A stretch of 64,000 bases of DNA, taken from Novosphingobium resinovorum (GTDB lineage: Bacteria; Pseudomonadota; Alphaproteobacteria; Sphingomonadales; Sphingomonadaceae). Made by a program: the position numbers and the translations under genes. Below, in pieces: positions 9,058-17,951 of the stretch. The stretch's first letter is position 1. Each line of letters opens with the position of its first letter. The DNA lies in contig NZ_BSFC01000030.1 in NCBI RefSeq assembly GCF_027922145.1, positions 186,001 to 250,000 on the forward strand. Reading direction: 5' to 3'. A model generated the notes under the pieces. It saw nothing but the letters and a program-made list of their open reading frames with translations, did not search any database and was not told the origin of the DNA.

Positions 9058-9279
9058 GCAAGGTGACAGGGTTTACACGGTTGACACGGTCCAGAAGGAA
9101 ACGGTGTCACCTTGGGCCGGAAATGTGTCACCTTGCGGTTGTAAGGTGACACATTTTGCCGCGGATGTGTCACCTTGTGCGGGTGAGGTGTCACCTTGCG
9201 GTGTAACCTTGTGCAGTGTGAGGCGATCAGGCTGGGCATGGGCGCAATGTACCGGGCCCGACGACGTGTAGGAAAGCGG
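9058..9279. repeat. Dispersed intergenic repeat, copy 1 (TGTCACCTTG-rich)
   Basis: About 222 bases built from repeated GTGTCACCTTG units (four direct, two inverted as AAGGTGACA) around a TTTACACGG/TTGACACGG core, ending in TGTAGGAAAGCGG. A second copy lies at 46791-47004 in the same orientation and aligns along most of its length. Both sit in gaps downstream of a rightward gene. The unit spacing is irregular and too short for CRISPR. Translation gives only repetitive peptides. The stretch 8809-9296 holds nothing else beyond the terminator above. Confidence 0.8.
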
Positions 9280-9296
9280 CTTGCCCGAGCGCTCCT

Positions 9297-10778
9297 TCAG
9301 GCGACAGGGCTGCCGACGGTGGGGGCCAGGCGATCAACCAGGATCGCGCTCGCCGCATTCAGGCCGATCACCTCGACTGCGATGCCGTGGTGTCGCATCT
9401 TCGTAACCACATCCTCCAGTGCACCGACCGCAGTGATGTCCCACAAATGGCTGGCGGTCAGGTCGATGAGGACATGGGCGACCGTGTCGCGCAGGTCGAA
9501 GCGATCAGCGAAAATCTCTGCACTGGCGAAGAAGATCTGGCCCGTGACGGTGTAGGTGCGCGTGTCGGTCGCCGGGTCATAATCCTCGCGCACGTCCATC
9601 AGACGCGTCACCTTGAAGGCGAAGAATACACCACTGAGCAACACCCCCACCGTGACGCCCGCCGAGAGATCATGCGTTGCGACGGTGACGATGACGGTGG
9701 CGACCATGACGATGCCGGATACCTTGGGATGCCGGGCAAGGTCGCGGATGGATCCCCAGGAAAAGGTGCTTGCCGATACCATAATCATGATCGCGACCAG
9801 TGCCGCCACCGGCACTTGTGCGACCCAGGGGCGGAGCGGCACCATGACCAGGAGGAGGAATACCCCTGCGACCAGCGTAGACAACCGCCGCCGCCCGCCG
9901 TAGCGCACATTGCCGACCGTCTGGCCGATCATGCCGCAACCGGCGATGCCGCCGAACAGCGCGGCGGCGACATTGGCAAGGCCCAGGCCCGTGCATTCGC
10001 GTGCCTTGGAACTGGCCGTCTCGGTCAGGTCGTCCACCACACTTGCCGTCATCATGGATTCCAGAAGGCCGACTGCCGCCATGGCCAGCGCATAAGGGGC
10101 GACGATGCGCAACGTCTGGCCGTCAAAGGGCACGGCGGGAAGCGTGAAGGCCGGCAGCGAGGCGGGCAGACGGCCCAGATCTGCGACAGTGTGGATGGGC
10201 ATGGGAAAGGCGATGCTGATCGCGGTGAGGATCAGGATGCAGATGAGCGGCGAGGGAATGGCCCTGGTAAGGCGCGGAGCCAGATAGATGATCGCCAGCC
10301 CCCCTGCGATCATCGCATATGTGTGCCAGGTGACATGCAGCATCTGCGGCACCTGCGCCGAGAAGATGAGGATGGCGAGCGCGTTGACGAAGCCCGTGCG
10401 CACGGATCGAGAGACGAAGCGCATCAGCACGTCGAGCTTGAGCAGGCCGAATATGATCTGGAACAGCCCGGCCAGCAGCGTGGCGGCCAGGAGATATTGG
10501 AGGCCATTGGTATGGACCAGGGCTGCCGCGACCAGCGCCACCGATCCCGCCGCCCCGGAGATCATGGCGGGCCGCCCACCGGCAAAGGCGATGACGATAC
10601 CGATGATGAAGGAGGCGAACAGGCCCACCTCCGGATCGATGCCCGCCACGAAGGAAAAGGCGATGACCTCCGGGATCAGGGCGAAGGTGCCGACCATGCC
10701 GGCGAGTATGTCGCGCCGGGCATCGCCCACGCCGTTGAACCATTCGGCGCGGTAGCGCGAAAGAGGGGAGCTGTGCAT
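9297..10778 (-). CDS. SulP-family anion transporter with STAS domain
   Basis: A 493-residue inner-membrane protein of the SulP family, which moves sulfate, bicarbonate or dicarboxylates by symport or exchange. About 10-14 hydrophobic segments fill residues 20-400, including LAGMVGTFALIPEVIAFSFV near the start and PAMISGAAGSVALV. A cytoplasmic STAS domain occupies roughly 410-493. The ATG at 10778 gives the usual short leader RYRAEWFNGV; an upstream TTG at 10838 would add 20 residues without family similarity. Sequence does not fix the substrate: bicarbonate (BicA-like) is as likely as sulfate. No gene cotranscribed with it is evident. Confidence 0.88.
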   Translation of the reverse strand: MHSSPLSRYRAEWFNGVGDARRDILAGMVGTFALIPEVIAFSFVAGIDPEVGLFASFIIGIVIAFAGGRPAMISGAAGSVALVAAALVHTNGLQYLLAATLLAGLFQIIFGLLKLDVLMRFVSRSVRTGFVNALAILIFSAQVPQMLHVTWHTYAMIAGGLAIIYLAPRLTRAIPSPLICILILTAISIAFPMPIHTVADLGRLPASLPAFTLPAVPFDGQTLRIVAPYALAMAAVGLLESMMTASVVDDLTETASSKARECTGLGLANVAAALFGGIAGCGMIGQTVGNVRYGGRRRLSTLVAGVFLLLVMVPLRPWVAQVPVAALVAIMIMVSASTFSWGSIRDLARHPKVSGIVMVATVIVTVATHDLSAGVTVGVLLSGVFFAFKVTRLMDVREDYDPATDTRTYTVTGQIFFASAEIFADRFDLRDTVAHVLIDLTASHLWDITAVGALEDVVTKMRHHGIAVEVIGLNAASAILVDRLAPTVGSPVA

Positions 10779-11224
10779 GCTGGAAAACCGACGATGGTCG
10801 CAGGGGCAGCGGCGTGGATAGGGCGGATTGCCCTGCAACGAACGTTGTCCGGCGGATCGGCGGCCGGAATAGCCACCCGGAATTTCACCGGGTCCTTGCG
10901 AATGGATGCCTCCTAGCGCGGCCGTCAGGCCAATGCAATCGCAGGACTAAACGGCTCCAACCCGCTGTTCGAAAAGCCTGTCTGAGGATTATCTAAGCGG
11001 GGTTCGATAAGCGCGCGCCGGTGCCTGCTCGCTCAGGGTTTCACGCGCAAAGCCGGCGGCATAGCCGTCATGGTCCTGCGCCCGCCAAAAGGGCCGAGCA
11101 CGTGAAATTGGTCAATTGAACAGACGCCTGACAAGGGCTCGCTGCCGACGAGATTGATATTGGCGGCCTCGAGATCATGCATGGAAATGAATGCTATGTG
11201 CGCGCGTCGCCGGTCTCGCCGTGA
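10779..11224. other. Gap between SulP and czcA genes
   Basis: 446 bases between two leftward genes. The only reading frame with an ATG is a 49-codon leftward one from 11182, which I do not recognise and do not call. I see no clear terminator and no tRNA. The right part would be the 3' untranslated region of the metal efflux operon and the left part the SulP promoter. Confidence 0.4.
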
Positions 11225-14200
11225 TCATGCGCCATGGGGCAACGCCTGCTCCTGAAAGGTATGCCCTTCGTTGCAGTGTTCGTTCGGGGTGATCCGTTTC
11301 TGCCCGAAGCGGGCATAGAGGGTCGGTAGAACGAACAAGGTCAATAGCGTCGCTGAGATCAGGCCGCCAATCACGACGGTCGCCAGCGGTTTTTGCACTT
11401 CCGCGCCGGCGCCTGAACCCAGCGCCATGGGCACGAAGCCGAGGCTGGCGACCAGTGCCGTCATGGCTACCGGGCGCAGACGCTGCATGGCGCCGGTACG
11501 GGCAGCTTCGGCCCGCTCTATCCCCGAACGGATCAGGTCCTGGATGGAGCTGACCATGACGAGGCCATTGAGCACGGCGATGCCGGACAGGGCGATGAAG
11601 CCGACTGCTGCCGAGATCGAGAAGTCCATGCCTCGCACGAACAGAAGAAGGGCCCCGCCGACCAGGGCGAAAGGAACGCCGGTGAAGACGATCGCGGCAT
11701 CGCGAACGCTTCCAAGTGCCCCGTAGAGCAGCAGCAGGATGAGCACGAAGCAGGCCGGGATGACGAGCTTCAGGCGTTCGCTGGCTGACTTCATGTTCTC
11801 GAACTGGCCGCCCCATTCGACATAGCTGCCAGCGGGCAGGCGCACCGTCCGGGCAATCGCGGCCTGGGCATCGGCTACCACGCTACCGACGTCGCGCCCA
11901 CGCACGTTGGCCTGCACCACGACGCGGCGCTTGCCGTTCTCGCGGCTGATCTGGTTGGGGCCATCCACGAGGTTGATCTCGGCGACGCTGGCGAGAGGGA
12001 CATGAGAGCCGCCGGGCACCGCCACCTGCAACTGTTGGAGCAGGTTGATGTCGGCACGTTGTGCATCGGAAAGGCGGATCACCACCGGGAAGCGGCGGTC
12101 GCCTTCGAAGATCATGCCCGAGGTACGCCCACCTATCGTAGCGGTGACGGTATCCTGCACGTCCTGTGCGGTGACACCGAGGCGAGCCATCGCATCGCGG
12201 TTCACCTTTATGTCGAGCATCGGCAGGCCGGTGGTCTGTTCGACCTTCACATCCGCAGCGCCCTCGGTCTTGCGCAGGATACCAGCGATCTGTTCGGCGG
12301 TGCGGTTCATCGTGTTGAAGTCGTCACCGAAGACCTTGACGGCGATGTCGCCGCGAACGCCCGCGATGAGTTCGTTGAAGCGCATCTGGATCGGCTGTGT
12401 GATCTCGTAGGCATTGCCGGGGAACTTCGCGAGTTCGCCTTCGATGCGAGCGACCAGGTCAGCCTTTTCCAGCTTCGGGTCCGGCCATTCCTCGCGTGGT
12501 TTGAGGATGACGAACATGTCGGTGGCGTTGGGCGGCATCGGGTCGGACGCAAGTTCGGCCGTGCCGGTCTTTGAGAAGACGAACTTCACCTCCGGCTGTT
12601 TCGACATCATCCGTTCGATCGGCACCTGCATCGCCTGGCTCTGCTGGACAGAAGTAGCGGGAATACGCAGGGCCTGGATGAGAATGTCGCCTTCGTCGAG
12701 CTGGGGCAGGAACACTTGTCCGAGCGAAATGAACGCAGCGGCGGCAAGGACAAGACTGCCCAGCGCCGCACCGATCGTGAAGCTGGGCCGCTTCATCGCC
12801 CGGTCGAGGCCCTGCGCGTAGCGCTGTTTGAGCGAGGTTATGATGAGGCCGTCCTCTTCCTCCACCCGTTTGGAGAGCCAGATGGCGACGATCGCGGGAA
12901 CGAAGGTGAGCGACAGGACGAAGGCGAAGGCCAGCGCCATGATGACGGTAAGCGCCATCGGCACGAAAGTCTTGCCCTCGACATCGGTAAGGCTGAGCAA
13001 AGGCACGTAGACGAGGATGATGATCGCCTGGCCGTAAACCGAAGGGCGGATCATCTCGCGCGCGGCCGAAGTCACGGTCGCGAGACGTTCCTTCACGCTG
13101 AGGAGACGACCATGATGCTGCTGCTCCTCGGCGATCCGGCGCAGCGCGTTCTCGACGATGATGACCGCGCCATCGACGATCAGGCCGAAGTCGAGCGCGC
13201 CCAGACTCATCAGGTTGGCCGAAACCCCGGCCTTGAGCATGCCGAAGCCGGTCAGCATCATCGTCACCGGAATGACGAGCGCGGCGATGAGGGCGGCGCG
13301 GAAGTTGCCGAGCAGCAGGAACAGCACGACGATGACGAGGATCGCGCCTTCGCCGAGGTTCCTGGCGACGGTCTTGATGGTTGAATCGACCAGTGCGGTG
13401 CGGTTGAGAACCGGCTGAACCACGACATCGGGCGGCAGCGAGGCATTGATGGACTGTAGCTTGTCGGCAACCGCGGTCGCCACCGTGCGGCTGTTCTCGC
13501 CGATGCGCATGATGGCGGTGCCGACCACGACTTCGGTGCCGTTCTCGGACGCCGAGCCCATGCGGATGGCCTGGCCCGAACGAACCGATGCGACTTGGTC
13601 GAGCGTGATCGGCACCCCGTCGCGGGTGGCGACGACGGTGCGGCCCAGTTCCGCCGAATTGCGGATCAGCGCGTCGGAGCGGACGGCAAGCCCCTCGCCA
13701 TTACGGTCGACGAAACCGCCCCCGACGCTGGTGTTGTTGCGCTCCAGTGCGTTGCCCAGGTCGGTCAGCGAGAGGTCGAGCGCGGCAAGCCTCTGAATGT
13801 CGGGAACGACCAGGAACTGCCTGGCATAGCCGCCGATGGAATCGACGCCGGCCAGCCCCTTGGTGCTTTTCAGCAGCGGGGTGACGATCCAGTCCTGCGC
13901 CGTGCGCAGATAGGTCGCCTTCTCCGCCTCCGTGGTCAGTCGTTCACCTTCGGGGGTTATGTAACTGCCGTCGGGCTGCTGGCCGGGTTCACCCGGTCGA
14001 TGCTTGTCGTCGGCGCGGTGCTGGAGCTTGACGGTCCACATGTAGACTTCGCCAAGCCCCGTGGCGATCGGCCCCATCTCGGGGTTCACGCCATCGGGCA
14101 GGTTCTCAGCGACGCCCTGCAGGCGTTCGCCGACCTGCTGGCGGGCGAAATAGATGTCGGTGGAGTCCGAGAAGACCGCCGTTACTTGCGCAAAGCCGTT

Positions 14201-14461
14201 GCGGCTGAGCGAGCGGGTGAAGTCGAGGCCGGGGATGCCGGCCAGTGCCGTCTCGATCGGGAACGAGACCTGCTTCTCCACCAGTTCGGGCGAGAGGGCG
14301 GGCGCGCGGACGTTGATCTGGACCTGGTTGTTGGTGATGTCCGGCACGGCATCGATCGGCAGGCGGGAAAGCGATGCCGCACCGATGACGGCGGCAATGG
14401 CGGTGAGAAGCAGGACGAGCCAGCGCTTCTCGACCGCCCATGTGACTACGCGGGCGATCAT
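11225..14461 (-). CDS. czcA: Heavy-metal efflux RND pump, CzcA type
   Basis: A 1078-residue inner-membrane proton/metal antiporter of the HME-RND family, the engine of a CBA tripartite pump. It shows the HME signature ALDFGLIVDGAVIIVEN, with both TM4 aspartates, at about 420-436. Other features are the N-terminal RLPIDAVPDITNNQVQI segment and two large periplasmic loops. Its start at 14461 follows the adaptor stop by three bases. The tail carries His residues (NEHCNEGHTF) that could touch metal. The His-rich first gene of the operon favours Co/Zn/Cd/Ni over Cu/Ag (inference). Confidence 0.9.
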   Translation of the reverse strand: MIARVVTWAVEKRWLVLLLTAIAAVIGAASLSRLPIDAVPDITNNQVQINVRAPALSPELVEKQVSFPIETALAGIPGLDFTRSLSRNGFAQVTAVFSDSTDIYFARQQVGERLQGVAENLPDGVNPEMGPIATGLGEVYMWTVKLQHRADDKHRPGEPGQQPDGSYITPEGERLTTEAEKATYLRTAQDWIVTPLLKSTKGLAGVDSIGGYARQFLVVPDIQRLAALDLSLTDLGNALERNNTSVGGGFVDRNGEGLAVRSDALIRNSAELGRTVVATRDGVPITLDQVASVRSGQAIRMGSASENGTEVVVGTAIMRIGENSRTVATAVADKLQSINASLPPDVVVQPVLNRTALVDSTIKTVARNLGEGAILVIVVLFLLLGNFRAALIAALVIPVTMMLTGFGMLKAGVSANLMSLGALDFGLIVDGAVIIVENALRRIAEEQQHHGRLLSVKERLATVTSAAREMIRPSVYGQAIIILVYVPLLSLTDVEGKTFVPMALTVIMALAFAFVLSLTFVPAIVAIWLSKRVEEEDGLIITSLKQRYAQGLDRAMKRPSFTIGAALGSLVLAAAAFISLGQVFLPQLDEGDILIQALRIPATSVQQSQAMQVPIERMMSKQPEVKFVFSKTGTAELASDPMPPNATDMFVILKPREEWPDPKLEKADLVARIEGELAKFPGNAYEITQPIQMRFNELIAGVRGDIAVKVFGDDFNTMNRTAEQIAGILRKTEGAADVKVEQTTGLPMLDIKVNRDAMARLGVTAQDVQDTVTATIGGRTSGMIFEGDRRFPVVIRLSDAQRADINLLQQLQVAVPGGSHVPLASVAEINLVDGPNQISRENGKRRVVVQANVRGRDVGSVVADAQAAIARTVRLPAGSYVEWGGQFENMKSASERLKLVIPACFVLILLLLYGALGSVRDAAIVFTGVPFALVGGALLLFVRGMDFSISAAVGFIALSGIAVLNGLVMVSSIQDLIRSGIERAEAARTGAMQRLRPVAMTALVASLGFVPMALGSGAGAEVQKPLATVVIGGLISATLLTLFVLPTLYARFGQKRITPNEHCNEGHTFQEQALPHGA

Positions 14462-14464
14462 GGC

Positions 14465-15625
14465 TCAGTCCTCCACCGCTTCGCTCTTGCCCAGTTCGGC
14501 CTTGAGCGTGAAGCTGTTGACGGTGGCGATCTTCTCGGTGCCCTTGAGGCCCGACTTGACGATGACCATGTCCCCGGCACTGTCGCCCAAAATGACGGGC
14601 ACAGCTTTGAAGCCGGTCTGCGTGCGCACGAAGATGACGGTCCTGCCCTCGTCGGTCTGGACCGCCGTAGTCGGCACCTTGACGGCCCCATCGCCGTTGT
14701 CGCCGTCGTCGCTGCTGGAAAGCGCAATGGATGCGGTGACCGGTTCGCCTACTCGCCATTGGCCCGCGCGATTGTCGAGCATGGCGATCACCGGCACGAG
14801 GCGAGTGGCCGTGTCGAGTGCCGGGGACACGAAGGTCACGCGCGCGGTCGTCTCTCGGCCTGCCGCCTTGACGGTCACGGGATTGCCCGGATGCACGCGG
14901 CCGGCATCCTGCGGCAGCACGTTGAGCGAGAGCGAGACGCTGGAAAGGTTCGCCACGCGGAACAGCTCGGCATCGGCGGCTACGGTCTGGCCCAGCACCA
15001 CGCTGCGCGCGATGATCTGGCCGGAGATCGGCGAGAGGATGGCGATACGGTTCAGTGCGCCGCCACCCGTGCCTGCCGCCGATACCTGCTGCTGGGCGAG
15101 GCGAAGCGCGATACGCGCCTCGGTCGCGGCGGTACGCGCTGCGATGAGATCCTGTTCGGGCGAGACTTTCTGGGCGAACAGGCGCTGTTCGCGATCGAGG
15201 TTGGATTTGGCGAGGGAAAGCCGCGCCCGTGCGGCGTCGATCTCGGCGTTGAGGGAGGCTGCCTCGCGGCTCTCGATCACGGCGATCGCCTGGCCTTGTC
15301 CGACCGAATGGCCAAGGTTGCTGGTCAGCGAGACCACACGCCCGCCGATCGCGGCGGAGACGACCTGCATACCCTGGGGGTCTGCGTCGATCGTAGCGGG
15401 AAGTTCGACAGTGCCCGAGCCGCCGATCATGGGATGTGCGATCTGGATACCGGCCAAACCGATCTGCTCGGCGCTCATGACGATTGTGCCCTCGACCCGC
15501 TTGGCGTCCGTCGCGCCTTTCTCTTCGACTGGGGGGTGTGCCGCCTTGTCGCCGTCACCGCAGGCCGTGAGGGCAAGGGCGAACGAGAGGGGCAATGCGG
15601 CGTAAGTGCGCTTATTCTGTTTCAT
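14465..15625 (-). CDS. czcB: Membrane-fusion (periplasmic adaptor) protein of metal efflux pump, CzcB type
   Basis: A 386-residue lipoprotein adaptor (LALTAC lipobox near residue 22) linking the RND pump to the outer-membrane channel. It has the split lipoyl/biotinyl-like hairpin (VVSLTSNLGHSVGQGQAIAV, later SPISGQIIARSVVLGQTV) flanking a coiled-coil rich in Ala/Arg/Glu (SLNAEIDAARARLSLAKSNL and on), then a beta-barrel and a membrane-proximal domain. There is no N-terminal His-rich metal-binding arm as in some CzcB proteins. It lies between czcC and czcA with gaps of 3-5 bases, so translation is probably coupled. Confidence 0.88.
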   Translation of the reverse strand: MKQNKRTYAALPLSFALALTACGDGDKAAHPPVEEKGATDAKRVEGTIVMSAEQIGLAGIQIAHPMIGGSGTVELPATIDADPQGMQVVSAAIGGRVVSLTSNLGHSVGQGQAIAVIESREAASLNAEIDAARARLSLAKSNLDREQRLFAQKVSPEQDLIAARTAATEARIALRLAQQQVSAAGTGGGALNRIAILSPISGQIIARSVVLGQTVAADAELFRVANLSSVSLSLNVLPQDAGRVHPGNPVTVKAAGRETTARVTFVSPALDTATRLVPVIAMLDNRAGQWRVGEPVTASIALSSSDDGDNGDGAVKVPTTAVQTDEGRTVIFVRTQTGFKAVPVILGDSAGDMVIVKSGLKGTEKIATVNSFTLKAELGKSEAVED

Positions 15626-15630
15626 GGCAA

Positions 15631-16908
15631 TCAGTTTCCCCCTTGAGGCGCGGCGGCGGGCGCGGTCAGGCGCTCCAGCTGCGCACGGGCAATCTGGTAG
15701 GATGCGAGCGCATCGATGGCGACGATGCGGATTTCGGCGAGCGTGCGCTCGGCATCGAGAAGGTCGAGCTGGCTGAACTTGCCCTCCCGGTATCCGATAC
15801 GGGCGATGCGTGCGGCTTCCTGCGCAGCCTGCAAGGCAGGGCCGGAAGCCGCACGAGCGGTTGTCGCGGCATTGTCGGCATCGGCCTGCGCGTTGGTGAT
15901 GGCCTGCTCGATATCGAGGGCCGTCACCCGGCGATTAGCCTCGGCCTGCGTGCGCTGCGCGCCGGCCTGAGCAAGCGCGGCGCTGCCGCTGTCGAAGACC
16001 TGCAGCGGGATCGACACCGTGAAAACAGCAGCGAAATCCTTCGTCGCTTCCAGACGGCGCACCGACGGGCCGACGTCGATGTTCGGTGTCCGATTCGCCT
16101 TGGCGAGACGGACGCCGGCGTCGGCGATGGCGAGGTCCGCATCGGCGGCAGCCAGTGCCAGTGTGCCTTGAGGACCGATCGGCGCCGACGGTCCGTACGG
16201 CGCGGAAGCGGGCGGCAGCCGATCGAGCAGGGCCGCGTCGAGAGGACCGTCGATGGCCCGGCCTATCCGGCGTTGAAGGTTCGTGCGCGCGGCACGGGCA
16301 AGGCGGTCCTGCCGTTCGGCATTGGCTTCAGCGTTCACGCGCACCACGTCGGCGCGCTGCTTTTCGAGCGGTGAGGCGCGGCCTGCCTGAACCCGCACAC
16401 CGGCGGCTCTAAGTGCGTCAGCAGCGATCCGTGCCTGGTCCTTCGCCGCGATCAGTCGGCGCTCGGCCGAGACAGCTTCCACGTAGAGCTGCGTCACGTG
16501 CAGGCGAACGTCGGCGGCGATGATGGCAGCCTGCAGTTCTGCTCGGGACAGTTCCGCGTTGGCGACTGCAACGCGGGCACTGCGCTTGCCGCCCAGTTCC
16601 AAGGTCTGCATGAATCCGGCCGTGGTCTCGTTGCTGCCGATGCCGGAATAGCGACCGGTTCCCATGACATTCTCGATCTGCCCCTGAGCGACCGGATTTG
16701 GGCGAAGTCCTGCGACCTTGCGGCCGGCGATTGCCGCATCGACACCGGCGCGACCGGCATCCACTGCCGGAGCGGAGCCGCCTGCTGCCGCGATGGCATC
16801 TTCGAGCATCAGCGTTACGGCGCCATAAGGTGCGCCCGGTACTTCCTGCGCCTGCACCGTTGCGGCACAGGACGCTGCGGCGAGCAACGCCGCGAGTACA
16901 GTCTTCAT
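15631..16908 (-). CDS. czcC: Outer-membrane efflux channel, TolC/CzcC family
   Basis: A 425-residue outer-membrane factor of the CBA metal pump. A signal peptide ends at TVQAQE (about residue 22). The mature part is long alpha-helical with two OEP repeats, rich in Ala, Gln and Arg (for example AKDQARIAADALRAAGVRVQ and GYREGKFSQLDLLDAERTLA). The latter is the conserved 'G..s..dlLda...l' motif of the second repeat. Second gene of the operon, 57 bases after the small His-rich gene and 5 bases before czcB. Confidence 0.88.
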   Translation of the reverse strand: MKTVLAALLAAASCAATVQAQEVPGAPYGAVTLMLEDAIAAAGGSAPAVDAGRAGVDAAIAGRKVAGLRPNPVAQGQIENVMGTGRYSGIGSNETTAGFMQTLELGGKRSARVAVANAELSRAELQAAIIAADVRLHVTQLYVEAVSAERRLIAAKDQARIAADALRAAGVRVQAGRASPLEKQRADVVRVNAEANAERQDRLARAARTNLQRRIGRAIDGPLDAALLDRLPPASAPYGPSAPIGPQGTLALAAADADLAIADAGVRLAKANRTPNIDVGPSVRRLEATKDFAAVFTVSIPLQVFDSGSAALAQAGAQRTQAEANRRVTALDIEQAITNAQADADNAATTARAASGPALQAAQEAARIARIGYREGKFSQLDLLDAERTLAEIRIVAIDALASYQIARAQLERLTAPAAAPQGGN

Positions 16909-16965
16909 GATGTGATAGTCCTGACGGAGGATTCCTGACCGACAGTCAGCCGGTCGACGGAAGCG

Positions 16966-17295
16966 TCAGGTTCGTGGAGGGCGTGGCATCACGTTATCGT
17001 CCGCCGAATGCAGCGGCGAGGCCCCTTTGAAGCCGAAAGTTTGCCCGTCCGAGTCGGCAATGGGTTGCTCGAACGTCATCTGCATGGTGCCGAGGTCATG
17101 GTTATGGCAGGCACCATGATGGTGCGGGAGGCCGCTATCGGCATCTGCAGGCGCTTCGTCACCGTCGCCGGGCGCATGATAGGAGAAATCGTACCCGGCG
17201 TCGCTGCCGCTCGCCGCCTCTACGGCGTGCGCCATGCCGGACCAGCTGATCAGGATCAACATAAGGCAGGCAAGGAAAGGCAGCAGCGTGCGCAT
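16966..17295 (-). CDS. Small exported His-rich protein, CzcI-like, first gene of metal efflux operon
   Basis: A 109-residue protein with a signal peptide (cleavage near GMAHAVEA, residue 24) and a central metal-ligand cluster LPHHHGACHNHD at about 55-67. Small exported His-rich proteins of this kind (CzcI) precede czcC in Cupriavidus and related operons and are thought to modulate the metal response. Position, size and ligand cluster all fit, but sequence identity to CzcI cannot be judged here. Translation starts at the ATG at 17295. It heads the leftward operon with czcC, czcB and czcA. Confidence 0.7.
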   Translation of the reverse strand: MRTLLPFLACLMLILISWSGMAHAVEAASGSDAGYDFSYHAPGDGDEAPADADSGLPHHHGACHNHDLGTMQMTFEQPIADSDGQTFGFKGASPLHSADDNVMPRPPRT

Positions 17296-17416
17296 CGATC
17301 AGCCCCTACCACTCCGCCGGTGCGGTGTAACCCCATTCGGGTTGAAACCAGCTTGCTTTGTGCCTGCCTTTCTACTTGCGACCGCGGCGTCTCCGGTCAT
17401 GCAATGACTCAGAGCG

Positions 17417-17459
17417 AAAAAATGGTCGGGGCGAGCAAGGCAAGGAGCCGCCCCGACCA
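17417..17459 (-). terminator. Intrinsic terminator for a leftward transcript with no annotated gene
   Basis: Perfect 11-bp arms TGGTCGGGGCG (17423-17433) and CGCCCCGACCA (17449-17459), followed on the minus strand by six T's (A-run at 17417-17422). This is a textbook Rho-independent terminator pointing left. No leftward protein gene lies to its right before 19271. It could end a small RNA. Confidence 0.7.
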
Positions 17460-17683
17460 AAGGTCACAGGATGAAGGAACGCCCCATGACAAGCGTTCCT
17501 TACGGGCTTGTGGCTTGACGAGAGAGGCAAGCTACATGACCTACGCTATTGCGACGCATTCGCATATGCAAGCTATTTTTTACTCCACGAATGTGTGCCT
17601 GACATTTCGGGGATGCCGCATCCTCCACGCTTGCTGGGCGGCTGTCGCACCTCGGTACGTCGCGGGCACGTTGCTGCGCTTGC

Positions 17684-17712
17684 AAAAGAAAAGCCGACCC
17701 AAGGGCCGGCTT
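17684..17712 (-). terminator. Second orphan leftward intrinsic terminator
   Basis: The arms AAGCCGACCC (17691-17700) and GGGCCGGCTT (17703-17712) pair fully only in the leftward RNA, where the imperfect position becomes G-U; in rightward RNA it is A-C. The leftward RNA then runs into TTCTTTT. So the hairpin works leftward, yet no leftward gene precedes it. The 17296-17951 gap holds no convincing protein gene. Confidence 0.6.
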
Positions 17713-17951
17713 GATGAAGTTGGGAGAGGATACCTGAAAGGCAAGGCGGATATGCAGGCGGAAGGTCGATGCGCCAAGCGCTACAAGCGCAATGGTTCAT
17801 CGAATTTCCGCATCGAGTCCATCTGCGCAAAAAACAGGCAAGAATGCTTCAGGCGACATCTTTTACCCTTGCATTCGGATGCATGGCAGCCGCAGAAAGG
17901 TCGTCTCGGTTTTTGCAAAAGATCACAGACGTATTGGGAGCTTGATCGCAC

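Noticed and set aside
9058..9210. Possible CRISPR array from repeated TGTCACCTTG units
   Set aside because: Units are about 10-12 bases, irregularly spaced and in both orientations. There are no uniform spacers and no cas genes nearby.
17565..17576. TCGCATATGCAA, one mismatch from the MarR palindrome core
   Set aside because: A single imperfect match 44 kb from the MarR genes is expected by chance at about this frequency and lies before no gene start.
17500..17714. Small leftward and rightward frames (60-70 codons) in the gap between the metal operon and mucR
   Set aside because: No ribosome site, no family and overlapping terminator hairpins; more likely non-coding.
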